Source: Talpa occidentalis
Lineage: Eukaryota > Chordata > Mammalia > Eulipotyphla > Talpidae
Length of the DNA stretch: 64,000 nucleotides
Reading direction: 5' to 3'
NCBI RefSeq assembly: GCF_014898055.3
Contig: NW_023604295.1
Span: 99,091,591 to 99,155,590 of the forward strand
Positions 25,421-37,930 of the stretch are shown here, piece after piece. The notes beneath the pieces are model-generated. The model saw only the letters and a list, made by a program, of their open reading frames with translations, had not been told where the DNA came from and searched no databases. A program made the translations under genes and the position numbers. How positions within the stretch are numbered: position 1 is the stretch's first letter; every line of letters begins with the position of its first letter.

Positions 25421-27470
25421 GGTAGGGCATTTTAACAATAGAAAGAGCATAACAATGATCCTAGTTCTTTACACGACTCAACTTTCTCAAAGTCTACTAC
25501 CCAACAAACATATCATTCCAAACATTTCATTCAATTTTAGATAGAACATTCTTGAAAAATTTAACTATGTCCTAATTTTAGCTCTACAGATCTACTAAAG
25601 ATTATGTTTTAGCCTATTTCTTGGTTTATAAGATATGTCTTAGACTATAAACAACTAATAAAATTACCTGTATTTCACATTTCCAAAATTAGTAAGGACT
25701 GTAATTCAGTGGTTTATGCAACTATAACACAACAAATAGTACCACAAAACAAAGTTAAGATGTCTCCATTTAATGAAACACTGAAATAAAAATTTGTAAC
25801 TTGGTTTTATAAATACCTCTATTATGTACATAGCATTATCACTCCCAGTTTGCTTCTTTCGGTATGCTGAAGGTCAAAGTCTCAGTACTGTGAGCAAGCT
25901 GCAAAACCTGGGCCTGTCATGGTTAACTCTTTAAAAATACTTACCATTGTGAATGAATGTTGCAGAGTTCACTTAAAATTCTTTGGTATATTAGCTTTAA
26001 AAAGATAACTAACAATTTAACCACAGAATAAGTCAAGGAATTCAGAATGAATTGGCTGTTATTCGTGGAAGAGACAAGTCTTGAAAGGGTGCTACTTCTG
26101 TGATATCGTCGAAAACCTTCACAATGTTCAAGGTATTTGTCTCAACATGCAGGCTAAGGCTTAGAAATAATTCCTTGCATCTGTCTGATTTCATAGCAGA
26201 GGCAAAAGAATTTTGACATTGCCTTTTCAATGGCAATTTAGAATTAATGAAATGTGCAAAATATTTAAAAATATAAATATAAAATATAAATTACACTGTT
26301 ATCCAGAAGACCAACTAGTAATAATAGTTATAACAAATGATGAAAATGTTCAAAGTGAAATGTTTAGCAAGCTTATGAGATAACAGGAAGATATTAAGAA
26401 AAAACTGACATAAAATTACAAATATACTTTAAAATCTTATAACTTTAAAAATATAGAATTTACATTTGTTCAAAATTTGAAGATTATATATATTTGGGAT
26501 ATGATTTCATATGAATGATGAGCCTTTGGAGAAATAACAATGATGATCATGGACTTAGATAACAAAAGTTAGATAAAATATGGCCTCTTACTTTTCTCAA
26601 GACAATTTTCCCTAAGATTTTAATCAATTACTGATCTATATTATACATTTAACTCAGACACACAACATTATTCTTGGTGTGTTGGAATACATGCTATAGC
26701 GACAAGTTTTGAAAATCAGTATTTTAAAAATATTTTAAAATATAAAGAGTAAGAAGATATCTTGTTATTAACAAGAGATAAACAAGAAAGACCATGATTC
26801 TGAAGTATAAATATTCTCTCACTGGAATGAAAAACTAACAATTTTGGATGTTTATAGTTTAAAATCATTGTTATCATTGCTAAACGTTCCTATTTATAAC
26901 TCAATTTTGTCAGTTTTACTCTAAATACACTTAATTCTTTCAATCAAGTCATTTTAAATATTCCAATTAAAATTTCCATTTATTGAGCACCTACAGGAAC
27001 CATGCTAAATACTTTAAATATATCATATCTCATCCTCTTGGTGACCTTGCAGTTATAACTTCCTTTGCTGAGAAAAAGAGAGTAGAAGACAGATTCTCAT
27101 TATTTGTCTTCCTTTTCTTATTTTTCCTCTCTCTATATAAATCTTTTAGAAAATGGTTCAGTTTAAAAAGAAAATCCCACTCTTGTCTATCTTCTTCACA
27201 TGTCATATAAAACCAGTTTTATTCCCCACAAGGAACAAAAACTTAAGATTTTACATTTTCAATTTGTGAAGCTATAGCCATTTCAAAAATATTAAAAATG
27301 GCAAAAATATTAAAATATTAATTTCTGACAGCTCCACTGATTATCACTACACCCATTTTAATTGGTTCCAAATAATTGTTTGTGTTCCCAGCAAATTTTT
27401 ATTAGCCATTCCTTGCTTTCTTTTCTGACATGTTGAGGTTTTAGTATAGTGAGTTTTAAAGCTCTTTCTT

Positions 27471-27473
<3 letters not shown>

Positions 27474-27526
<53 letters not shown>
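27474..27526. repeat. TC dinucleotide microsatellite
   Basis: About 25 uninterrupted TC units, flanked on both sides by TTTC units. It abuts the A-tail side of the adjacent minus-strand SINE and probably grew from that tail. It is long enough to be polymorphic. Confidence 0.95.
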
Positions 27527-27539
<13 letters not shown>

Positions 27540-27817
27540 TTCAAAGATTTATTTATGCTTACAAGAGCTGGGGTATAGGCCAGAGGCACGGGGGAGTGGG
27601 GCTGGGTGGGGTATGGGAGATTTCACCATAGACAGAGTAGGGAACAGAACAGGAAGACTGACCAAAGTACACTGCTGAGAGGAGCAGCGGGTGAGTCAGG
27701 AGAGGTCTGCTGCACCATGTGGGTTGCTCCCTGGCTGGCTGAGAATTGAACTCATGCTGCAGTAGCTGCGGATAGCTTCATAGGTTGTGTCTTAACCCTT
27801 GTGCCACCAGGAAGGCC
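27527..27817 (-). mobile_element. tRNA-derived SINE, older type
   Basis: The minus-strand copy contains AGATTTATTTATGCTTACAA at the tail end and GTGCCACCAGGAAGGCC at the head. It is the only SINE seen in the 17.2-kb intron. Confidence 0.9.
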
Positions 27818-27903
27818 TTAACACTGTTTCTTATTCCTCATCTCTCCTCACTGCTTTCTGCCCTCCCTCCACTGATTAGACAATGTTTACATAACACAAC
27901 AAA

Positions 27904-28012
27904 CACTTTTTTGTTGGGGTTAGGGGCTAAAGGAGGAAGGAATCTACAGTCCTTGAAATTTCTTTTATTAGAGTATCTCCACTCATTAATTCAATCAACT
28001 GAAATCCCACTT
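27904..28012 (+). repeat. Dispersed 110-bp duplicate, copy 1
   Basis: CACTTTTTTGTTGGGGTTAG through TTCAATCAACTGAAATCCCA. About 90% alike to copy 2 at 30177, same orientation. Matches no repeat family I recognise. Confidence 0.85.
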
Positions 28013-28559
28013 TGATCAATTAATTGGAATGATTAAAAATCTGACATTATTATTTGGGAAGATAGTATTTTATACAGTTGTATATCACCTAACAAAACAG
28101 GTTGATTCCTGAGAGTCAAGCTAATTTCTAGAAACCAAATCACACTTTTATTCCTAGAAAATAACACTGGCCCATCTTCACAATTATGAATGTCATAAAT
28201 TTTTAAAAATCACACATTTACAAATAAAAAAAACCCCTGTATTTTGCTAATTAAGAAATAATGGTCAAAATTATTTCAAAGTTAAGCAAACACTGTGCCA
28301 TAAAATTGTTCTCTTTGACCTATATCAAGGTGAGTAGAAGATATGCCCGAGACACTTGAAAAACAGGAAATGTCCCACATTTTCACTATGCTAAGTATAG
28401 TGAAATACCTTGCCTATCTGATCAGAGGTAAATTCCCATATTTTAAATCTCCTCTCTTCACAACCCATAAAATAGCTAGTAAAGTTATGAAAATTAATGT
28501 AGATAGATCCATACATAATTTGATTACGGGTACTTAATGCAATTTTGCAATATGGTTCA

Positions 28560-28705
28560 TTCATCCATTTGTCCATTCATTCATTTATATTTCTGGTATG
28601 TATTTATTGCCAACTATGTACCCAGCAGTGCTGTAGATGCTGGGAATACAGTAGTGAACAAAACATCAAAAATCCCTGCCCTCATGGAGCTTACATTCTA
28701 GTTTC
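28560..28705 (+). mobile_element. L2 3'-end fragment
   Basis: ATGCTGGGAATACAGTAGTG, then AACAAAAC, then CCTGCCCTCATGGAGCTTAC is the well-known L2 3' motif order. Confidence 0.75.
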
Positions 28706-30176
28706 TCAAAATGTATCTCCAACTAAAATATAAGTACTCAGAATCCAAGGGGAAAGCTTTCTGAAAGGCTCCATTAGTCAGATACTTCAAAGGAGCAAAT
28801 GCTACAATAAGTACTACATTTAACACTTGTAGTATTTCATTGTCAGCAAAAATAACATCCTGTCAAGTTTATTAATTTCTTTCCATTTTAATTTATAATT
28901 ACTATTTCTAATTTTCCTCAATTTATACTTCATAACTTTCTAATAAATTCTGCTAGCTCCTTGAAGAGCGTAAAAAGAGACAATCCTTTAAAATTTCCAA
29001 CCTAATTGCTGACTACCAATCAAGTGATCCTCTTTATAAGTAAATTCTTTGTTATTAAAAACACTGGCTTCAGAATTAGATTGTTTGCCACCTATGTCTC
29101 TCCATTACTTAACCACTTACTGCGGATATCAGTATTTGAAGTAATTGTTAATGTTTGCTTGGTATCTTCTTTCCTTTTTATTGTTCCATTAATGAATTTA
29201 CACTTCTCAGCATTAATATGTGGTAAAGGTTATCACTAGGAACTAGACTTCCTTGTGGTAGCAATGTCAGCTAATTTTTACCTGGCACTGCTGCCAGTGC
29301 AATTATGCCAATGTTCTCTGGACCCTTCTTTCATGTGTTCTCAATTCCTACCCCTGCCCTTGCTTTCCCTTACCTAAATCCTTGAATTCTTCTAAGTTTA
29401 ATACAGCCATGCCACAACTGTTGTCAAGCTTAGTGGTCCTTCATCTTTTCTCGGGACTCTTCTCCCTCTTCAAGTCACAGTCAGTGGTAATGTTTTCCTT
29501 CTCACCTGTGGAACTCTTTCCACCCTCCTCACTCTCTGACAGGACACTACAGGAAATCAGGAAATTTGTAAGTATGCCACAGAGTGATAAAGGGTGCAAA
29601 GCTAAGAATTAGGATACCAACTCACTCTGCACATGATACAGAATGATCCAGACACATTAAAATGTCACTCTGTGTATGATTTCTGCATTTTCATTTCTAT
29701 ATTTATTCAACAAATATTTTTTGAGCACTTAATAGGGACTGTTATACAGCTGGTTTCTTTTAGTGGGAATAAGCCACTAAAGCAAGAGTGGTTTGATCAC
29801 TCCAAAGCAGGAGTGATAAATCTTGACATAAGGTCATTCAGTCTTCAGTTTAGTTTTGTCTTATCCAAAGAGAAGGTATCAAGAAATGAGATCACAATAG
29901 GCCTTTAGAAGTCTGTGGAAGCAATAAGACAGACAGAGACATAATTCCATGACAGAGAAGGCCTGTACCTTTCTCCGTTACTATTGTGGATACCTCTCAT
30001 GTCTCTACCTCTTGCTCTTATTCTCTCTTCTCCACTCTGCCTTATTTCCTTTACTGGCCAACAACAGGACAGTATGATATTTGTTATTTCCTGTATTTAT
30101 TGCATTGCATTCACATTTTCAATTAAAAAGCCAGACCAAACTGAAACATTCTATTTTTTTTTCCTCCTGAAACAAG

Positions 30177-30287
30177 CACTTTTTTGTTGGGGTTAGGGGG
30201 TAAAGGAGGAAGGAATCTATAGTCCTTGAAATTTCTTTCAGAGTGTCTCCATTCATTAATTCAATCGACTGAAATCTCACCTTGGTA
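30177..30287 (+). repeat. Dispersed 110-bp duplicate, copy 2
   Basis: The same block as copy 1, 2.27 kb away, with a 5-base deletion (TTTTATTAGAG reads TTTCAGAG). The similarity stops abruptly on both sides. Confidence 0.85.
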
Positions 30288-30893
30288 AGCATAAATATTT
30301 CATTAAAAAGCAAATCAATAATAAACATCATACTTCAAGAATCTACACATAAAAAAGGAATACAATCTAGGTTCAAAAGACATAAATGTAAAAAGCAAAT
30401 CAATATTTCATGAAGTAAACAAAAATCTAATCATATATTTCAACAAAAAATGGGAAAAAATGCATTCAAAGGAAAAGTTATTTTTTATACACTGAAAATA
30501 AGCATTCTCCACTCCTAAAAGCTGTTTTTATAAAGATTTTATCACAAAATGAGTTTGTATTTTCCATTTTACAATCTCTCTGTTGTTGCTTGAACTAAGT
30601 TATTCAAACACTGAATTTCCCAGAAATAAAATGTCTACCTAAAATCTCCATAAACCCCATCACATAAGAATGTCACAGTATCTTTTCTTCACCACACAAA
30701 AAAAACTATAATTAATAATTATAACTTATTCTTTATTTGTCATCTTTCTACAGAAATGATCAGATTTTAGCCTTACCAGGAAATTATACACATTATGAAT
30801 ACATATTTTAAGACTACTGATAATCAACTGTTATGGTGCAAGTATTTCTAGAACATATCATCACAAATTAAGTCATTAATTCCAAAACAATAG

Positions 30894-32373
30894 TTTATTA
30901 ACAAAAAGGTACAAAGAAGTACAAATGGACATCCTACTTCCTCCCCTCTCCCCCAAATTATGGTCTGTCTATCTAGTATCTATCTCCCTTTTAGTCGATG
31001 ACATGGCCTTCTTGAGCTAAAAGAATGGGTATATTTCTCTTTCCAAAGGGCACTAGTAACTGTCCAAAAACAAATCATTAAATATTTTTAAGTTATACAG
31101 TCCATGTCAATTTTTAAAAGATGTTTTATCTATATGAGTTGCCATAAATGCCTCTTCCCTTGCAATACATCATATACCTAAACTTAACAAATGGTATCAG
31201 CATCAACATCCATAAGCCATGTTTAGTCATAGGGAGTATCATATTGTTAGTATGTTTGCCTTGAATTAACAGTTTGCAAATGAAAGCTCAGAGGGATCAA
31301 AGGATTTCCAAAGACATTTACTAAAAACACTTCAAGTCAAAAACATTTTGTTAACTAAACTAAATTGAGGTACAGGGAAAACATTCAGTTTAGTTGTACT
31401 TTTCTGCACTGATAAGTCAGTACTACTCAAACACCAAATCTTAATGCTATTATTTCAATTTTCTTCAAGAATGGTTCCTTTTCAATTTATTTCAATAAAC
31501 CTACAGTTATCCCATATTTCTCTCCCCACAAGATTGAAACACCTTTCTGAAACACGGTAAAATCCCAATATTTTGTGATTTCTCTCACAGGGTTTTTTAA
31601 AATATCAATATAGATGGGAAAATTTTATAAATTGCCATGTTCAATAAATACCCAATTTGCCCTATCTGCTATGGCTCATCAAGACAAAATGTGGATTAAT
31701 TTACTGATGTTCCTAAATACCTTGTGCAATATTTACTAGATTATATATTCTTTCGAATGGTAAACTCTATTCTTTTAGTTAGTGGAGGGAGCCAGGTTAG
31801 AGATTACCACTATACTCCCTGCTTACAACAATTCTTATAAAAAATATGAGTGTTGGACTTTAGGCCATAGTAATATAAAGATGTTATACCAGTGATACAG
31901 TTTTTGGGAGCTGAAAAATTCAGATGACCACTCACTAAACATAAACTCATTATTCCACAAAGATTTTATTCACATCACAGTAGCAAAAAAAAAAAAAAAA
32001 AAAAAAATCAAAACATAACTAAGCCACATATGAAAAAACAATATACAATAGAGATTTGAATTTCTCAATGGCATTGGAAGGTATTTCCATAAATAACATT
32101 TACAATTCTAGTGTTAGGTCTTTCAAGGAGTCTAATGCTTCACAGTGCTAGAATTTTTATCAGAAAACATGCAAAAATGTGCAACACAATAATCCATATT
32201 AATGACACAAAAAACACGCCAGTTATTTGTCATTCCAGCACGACCATGCCACTCTATGTTCTAAAAACAAACAACCCCCCAATTCCGGGTCCCATTCATT
32301 CTTCAATTATGCCTTTAGTCACTCTGCTTTATTATATTCAAGCAGTCACTGTTAGTGCTCTTCACCACGACTT
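30894..32373 (-). other. ARMC8: Candidate 3' UTR of the short ARMC8 transcript
   Basis: After the read-through stop the minus strand carries AATAAA hexamers at 31970-31965, 31491-31486 and 30899-30894. No SINE or L1 insertion was seen across about 1.5 kb, although the window averages one SINE per 2.7 kb. This fits a retained terminal exon, but it is inference: AT-rich introns hold chance AATAAA motifs. A run of more than 20 A on the plus strand starts near 31986 (poly-T in the transcript). Confidence 0.4.
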
Positions 32374-32439
32374 TCAGGTTGACGTCACTCCCTGCCTGCT
32401 GGCTGTCAGGACTGGGGAACGCCCCTCTCCCAGACTCAC
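32374..32439 (-). CDS. ARMC8: Probable ARMC8-beta alternative C-terminus (read-through of exon 10 donor)
   Basis: Translation past the exon 10 donor begins VSLGEGRSP and gives 21 codons, the last VTST, before TGA at 32376-32374. Added to residues 1-378 this makes 399 residues. With the alternative N-terminus, 14 residues shorter as I remember it, it makes 385, the reported length of ARMC8-beta. The length match is inference from memory, but two numbers agreeing is good support. The tail lacks ARM-type leucine spacing. The beta form would lack the C-terminal ARM repeats. Confidence 0.7.
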   Translation of the reverse strand: MSLGEGRSPVLTASRQGVTST

Positions 32440-32535
32440 CTTCTTCCGGATGTCTTCATCATTTGCTCCAAGAGAGGCATAGAGCTTGAATGCAGCCTGG
32501 CGGAGTTCATGAGCATGTTTTAAATCATGATCAAG
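32440..32535 (-). CDS. ARMC8: ARMC8 window exon 10 (residues ~347-378), alpha/beta branch point
   Basis: This 96-nt, 32-codon phase-0 exon encodes [20 protein letters not shown] then [12 protein letters not shown]. The donor is a consensus GTGAGT. The acceptor is unusual: its pyrimidine tract is an uninterrupted run of 11 C residues, ending 3 bases before the AG. When spliced it joins the next exon across 17.2 kb. When not spliced the frame runs 21 more codons to a TGA. Confidence 0.97.
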
Positions 32536-35307
32536 CTATGGGGGGGGGGGAGGAGAAAGATATGCTCTAACTCAGTACACAAATTAAATTTTGAATAAAA
32601 TTTACTGGGCAGAGTTGAAAAAAGGTTTGACAAGGACTGAGATATTAGTGCTGTCACTGAATTCCTGGTTATTTTGTGGTTCTGTTCGCATACAACTGAC
32701 ACCTAGTTGTGTTTGTGTCAGCATGATCTAGAATGTATGCAGCCTGCATCCATCTGATGCTGGAATATGAAAATCCTTTGTGTACCTCTCATCCCTAAAC
32801 ATTCAGTGTTCCTTAATTGTAGTTTTAGTGGCACTGATGCTTGCTTCCACTAGCATTCTGAAATACACTCCTCAAAAACAAGGTACACGCAGGACTTTCT
32901 AGCCCCAGAACACACTGCCACAACAAAGTCTTTAAAAGATTTCTGCAAACATTAAGAGTAGAGCTAGCCTAATTTCAGTATTTAAAAAGTTTTTAGAAAC
33001 AGAGAGATCTTCGTAAAAACCCTTTATAAACAATGTCCCAGGATAATCATTATCATATATCTATCTGTTACAAATGTCTGAGATTAATGTTCATTTTTTT
33101 TTTTAATGAAATTCGTAAAATTTCTTACTGGTATGAAACAATGCTATCTTTTCATGTGCACAAATGGCTACAGTTATCAATTCTTCCATACATCTGATTT
33201 ATTAATAAACTATGATATTATAAAAATAAAACAGAAGCCTGTTCTCAGTACACTGTCAATAACCAAAAACAAACCAGTAAATATACAAGGCAAAATCAAT
33301 AATAAAACATTATTTACAACTAAGAGCTATAACTTTTATGTCCAAGTTAGTACCACTCTCTGCAAATGAGTTGCCTTGGAAAGGTTCACTGCTATGTACT
33401 GATGTGGATGCTGTTCCTAACACTGGTGACCCAGTTTTGAAACTTCCTATAGAGTTAAACAGCACATTAGCTAGAAAAACATGATAGCTATATATTTTCA
33501 TCAACTAAGAGTTTTAATTGCCAATGATTGTGGTGAGGGAAAATTGGGCAATTGTGTGGGTAACATGAGAATAACAACAACAACAAAATAGTAAAAAACT
33601 AAACTCTTCTGGAATAGATTTAAAGGCAATTCCTTTAAGAATAGTCTCAAAAATATTTTGATCAAAGAAGGCATTGACAGACTATGAAAATGACTTCCTA
33701 CTATAAAACACTCATTTTGTTGTGTAAATTTTAAAATATTTATTGTTAAACTCTTGTTATTTTCTAGTTACAACTTTTATTTCAGAATACTGACTTTAAC
33801 TAATAGACCATGAAAATCACAAATTTATTAACATTTATGAATTTTTCTCTATGGGTTTAGTAGCTGTGCTTTTATGGTTAGAAGTCACTGATGATCCATC
33901 ATCAAAAATAAAGATGATGAAAGAAACTAACATTCAAGTTTGGTATTATGAGATCACTAAAAAAATATTATTATAGTTTTACTGTGAGAGAAATAAGATA
34001 GAAAAAACCCTTAAAACAGAAAAAACCCTAAGAGAAGAGATAATTTTCCACATACTAGATGAATCATATGCACATGCATTAGCCTGCAGTTCTTATGTTT
34101 CCTTACTCTCTTGCTCATCAATGTAATATATTTGCCTTGCTAGGGTTGTCAACTTGGGGTGTCCCTGAGGTCACAATTAGGACTTGTTCGGGTATCTTTG
34201 TACCAGTGACATACTGAGTTACTATCGAGTAAGTGGCAAGGGAAGACAGACAGGGTAGTTGGTTCAATATAACCCATCCCTGCTACTGAAAAAGCATTAC
34301 TACTAAAGGAAGTGTAGACTCATAATTTTAACACAGAGGGCAGTGTATATTATTAATACAAGTATTAATGAAGGTTACTTTAGGTCCTTCCTAAGAAAAA
34401 AGTTATACCCTTAGTAGTTTGTTTTCAATGCTAAATGCCCTACTGACAACTGCCTTCCAGATGAAGTTTTTTAGAACTCAGAGTCATGGGAGCAGTCAGG
34501 ACAACACTTTTTAAAAATTTACTGTTGGCATAAAAAATATAGTCACATTCATGAAACCGTACTGGCTTCTAATTAGGAGGCAGTTCCCTCTACCGTGACC
34601 TCAACAAGCATTCTCTACTAGAATACTGCTCTCTTATGCTTAGAGAAATGGATATGACAAACAGGCTGAGAAGCAAAAGGACTATCTACCTAATCAAAGC
34701 AACAGATAATTTTGAGAAAAAGTTACTATAATTTGATACTTGATGGTCTCAAACTAGACAGTAATGGTGTTTTAACAATCACTAGCAAACCTTAAAGCAC
34801 AGTATGAAACTGGAAAAAAAAAAAAAAAAAAAGGAAATAGGTTGATGGCAAAAGTTAGAAGAAAAGGTAGCTAAAGAACATTAAGTATGGCCACATAGTC
34901 ATATGTAACAATAAATTACCCTTAACCTAAAGAATGAGAACATAGCAACAAAAAGGATTCTGGGAACTTGAAGAACATTAGATGACATTGATATAACATC
35001 AATACCCAACATTAGAGATCCCACTGCTTTTGGGTTTCAGTTGGATTTACTTTGGATTTACTTTAATTAGGAAAATGATTTTCTTCTCTCTTGGTTATCT
35101 ACTTAATAAAAAATTTCTGACAATAAACATGAAACAAATTGGATTAAAAAACTCATAAAGCAACATCATCTGTGTTACCAAAGGTAAAAAAATTATTTAT
35201 TGAAAAGGGCTTTGAACTGTAATTATTAATTGGTTCAAAGTTCTGAGCAGTAAGAAAAACATTAAAAATCCCTCTCTTGAATAGCTGAAAAGGAAAAGAC
35301 AACATAC

Positions 35308-35508
35308 CCTTTTAATATCAGTGATGGCACTCACTGAGCTGGGATACTTGAAATAATCAGCAAGCATGGCAATGAGGTGATCAGTTATGCTAGCGATTCT
35401 CTGTAGCTCAACATCTGGTTCAATCAGGTAGGCGAGTGTCTCAGCTCCTTCAACTCTCTCCTCTAGTAATCTCTCTTTACTGCACATTCGAACCAAACAA
35501 GGCAATGT
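35308..35508 (-). CDS. ARMC8: ARMC8 window exon 9 (residues ~280-346)
   Basis: This 201-nt, 67-codon exon is the longest in the window. It runs from [20 protein letters not shown] through [20 protein letters not shown] and [19 protein letters not shown] to SAITDIKR. The acceptor is TTCCAG and the donor GTATGT. It forms the middle of the ARM solenoid and matches human at every residue I can recall. Confidence 0.97.
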
Positions 35509-35812
35509 CTGGAAGGTAGTGAGATTAATTATTTGCTTTTGGTAAAGGCAAAAGCTTGATAGACAGCATGCAGTAACTGAATCAACTCAATAGTTTTTCC
35601 ACAGGGAGTCAGATTTGTGATCATTGTTTAAATAAAGACTTTGGGAGAACAAAACACTTTCTTAGAATTCAAAAACAAACAAAATCCAGTGCATATTAAT
35701 TATTTTTGTTGGCACACTAAACTCTAATCATACAAAGCACATTAACAAACTCTACGCTTTAAAGATCTGTAAGACTGAACCTTTATTGCACAAGCTTCAA
35801 AAAGACATTTAA

Positions 35813-36090
35813 GAGCCTCCCTGGTGGCTTAGGGGGTAAGCCTCAGCACTATTACCCCTAGGGCCTGAGTTCGATCCTGGCCAGGGAGCTAATCCACATA
35901 TGGTGCAGCAGACCTCTCCTGACTCGCTAGCTGCTCCTGTTAGCAGTGCATTTCAGTAAATCCACCTGTATCTCTGGTGAATCCACCAGAGTAAATCCAC
36001 CTCCCACTGTGTCTCTGGTGAATCCTCTCATCCTCCGTACCTATGTCCTACACCCCAGTTCTTTTACACTTAAATAAGCAAAATCTTAAT
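35813..36090 (+). mobile_element. tRNA-derived SINE, older type
   Basis: A plus-strand copy with the head AGCCTCCCTGGTGGCTTAGG and B-box-like GAGTTCGATCCTGG. A 13-bp TSD AAAAGACATTTAA lies at 35800 and 36091. An internal partial repeat of the GTAAATCCACCT segment is present near 35957-36003. Confidence 0.92.
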
Positions 36091-36490
36091 AAAAGACATT
36101 TAAAGAATCCCATATCTGATGCTTTTGGCCCATCTATGTATTTATTTGCCTAAAACAGACCCTGCACTCTAGTCAGGAATGGTTTTGCACTGGAAAATGT
36201 AAGCTACCTTTTCCTTAGTGAGTAGTATGCCTGGAATGACTTTGATTTTTTTCCCACTTGTTTGGGGTTTAGTATCTATTGTAAAAACAAAGTACAATTT
36301 TAAAAATTCAGCAATCTTACCAATACTCAGATTCCACTAGTTCTGTAATATGAATGAAATGCATCAATCACAATTCTTAGATTTTCTGAAAATGTCCCTG
36401 GAATGTCTGTGGTATCACCTGTGAGTCCAATTTTATTTCTGAGGTCTTCAAAAATCCTGTCACAGGTCTTGGTAATTTATCTACATTAAG

Positions 36491-36666
36491 TTCTTTTTTT
36501 TTAAAGATTTATTTTTATTTTATTTACACAAGAACTGGGGAACAGGCCAGATGTGTGGGAGGGTGAGAGGATTTACCAGAGACAGAGCGGGGAACAGAAC
36601 AGGCAGAATGACAGAAATACACTGCTGAGGGGAGCAGCAGGAGAGACAGGAGAGGTCTGTTGCGCC
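36491..36666 (-). mobile_element. tRNA-derived SINE, 5'-truncated with perfect TSD
   Basis: A minus-strand copy carrying tail and body but stopping at GTTGCGCC, so the tRNA-like head is absent. A perfect 14-bp TSD TTATCTACATTAAG lies at 36477 and 36667. Confidence 0.93.
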
Positions 36667-36704
36667 TTATCTACATTAAGATCTCAGTAAAAATAACCCC
36701 TGTA

Positions 36705-36969
36705 GGGCCTGCCCGGTGGCACAGAGGGTTGAGCACAGCGCTGTGAAGCTGTCTGCAGCCTCTGCAGCATGGGTTTGATTCCCAGCTGGCCAGGTAGATA
36801 CCCACAAGTCGTGTCAGACCTCTCCTGTCTCACCCACTGCTCCCCTCAGCAGTGTTTTTGGTCTGCCTGCCTGTTCTGCTCCCTGGTTTGTTTCTGGTGA
36901 ATTCTTACCTTCCCCATGCCTCTGGCCTGTACCCCAGTTCTTGTATAAATAAATAAATCTTAAAAAAAA
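36705..36969 (+). mobile_element. tRNA-derived SINE, intermediate type
   Basis: The plus-strand head GGGCCTGCCCGGTGGCACAG and the tail TATAAATAAATAAATCTT are both present. It sits only 25 bp from the previous SINE's TSD, in opposite orientation. Confidence 0.92.
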
Positions 36970-37599
36970 CCAAACAAACCCTGCATTTATTATTTCTAAA
37001 GCTGATGAATTTACTTTAAAGGATAATGTGCAAGTAGAAATTGCAATGTTATTATAGGAAGACTTCTTTAACTACCATAGTGTTCTGTTCTTTCCTAAGT
37101 TCCTACTGTATCTTTACAACAGAGATTAGCACTTTTTGGTTCAATATTGATTTCCTATCTGGCTAGACCAGGCTTTACAAGAGAGCCCTAAACTTCCAAG
37201 AGGAAAGTCCTATTCTTATTTTACTTTGAACAGTTATTAACATTTATCAATACCATAAATTCATGGATTGTGAAATTTAATGCTTAGAACTGCTATGCTA
37301 AGACATACTATTAACCTAGTTTACTAATGAGGAAGTAAAAGAGGTAGAGAAGTAAATAAATCAAGGTCACTTGCATGGAAGCCCTTATTGTAAAAAAATA
37401 CCAGCATTGTTTACTTAGGAGGTCCTCGGATTTAATTATATCAGTGGACTTGCTTCACCAAAGGATATAGCAAACATTAGTCTTCTAAATGCTCTTTTAT
37501 TCTTGGGTTCATTTTAAACAATGATAATGAGAGATCTCATATTCATAAGATGACATGGGATGGATCTACTTATTCTTGTTTGTTCTTTATAGGTAATAA

Positions 37600-37930
37600 G
37601 ATATTTTACCAGAAATAGATGAATGGATCAAAAAGTTGTGGTATATTTACCCAACAGAATATTACTCAGTGATCAAAAAAGACAACTCATGCCATTTGTG
37701 GCAACATAGTTAGAGCTGGAAGAGATTATGCTAGCTAAAATTAGTCAGAAGGAAAAAGAAAAATACCAGATGATTTCACTTATACATGGAATATAGAGAA
37801 ACCAAATGAAAGGTCAAGAAAAAGTCACAACTAGCAAGCTGACCATGGTACTAAGGCATACAGCAAAGGAGGGGACATATGGGAGAATACATTTTAATGT
37901 ATTAAAATATGGGAGAATACATTTTAATGT
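37600..37930 (+). mobile_element. L1 3' fragment
   Basis: The order of GAATGGATCAAAAAGTTGTG, GAATATTACTCAG, GTGGCAACATAGTTAGAGCT and CAGATGATTTCACTTATACA is the end of L1 ORF2 and the start of the 3' UTR. It includes a 30-bp tandem duplication at 37877-37935. Confidence 0.75.

Larger units (their letters stand above)
15207..32439. other. ARMC8 17.2-kb intron between exons 10 and 11
   Basis: This is the largest intron and is poor in young repeats: only one SINE (27527-27817) was seen. It carries two small tandem duplications (15914-16117, 16601-16675), a MER5A-like fossil (16255-16430), L2 and MIR pieces (18540-18700, 24360-24560, 28560-28705), a reversed hAT-like fossil (25055-25420), a dispersed pair of 110-bp copies (27904, 30177) and a long TC microsatellite. 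Its upstream 1.5 kb may be the beta-form 3' UTR. A GC-richer patch at 21600-22000 has no name I can support. Confidence 0.65.

Noticed and set aside
27347..27631. Open frames with Arg-Glu or Leu-Ser repeats on both strands
   Set aside because: They are translations of the TC microsatellite and the SINE next to it, with no splice or start context.
32111..32482. 123-codon plus-strand open frame
   Set aside because: It overlaps ARMC8 exon 10 on the opposite strand; no known protein is recognised and the exon explains the conserved part.
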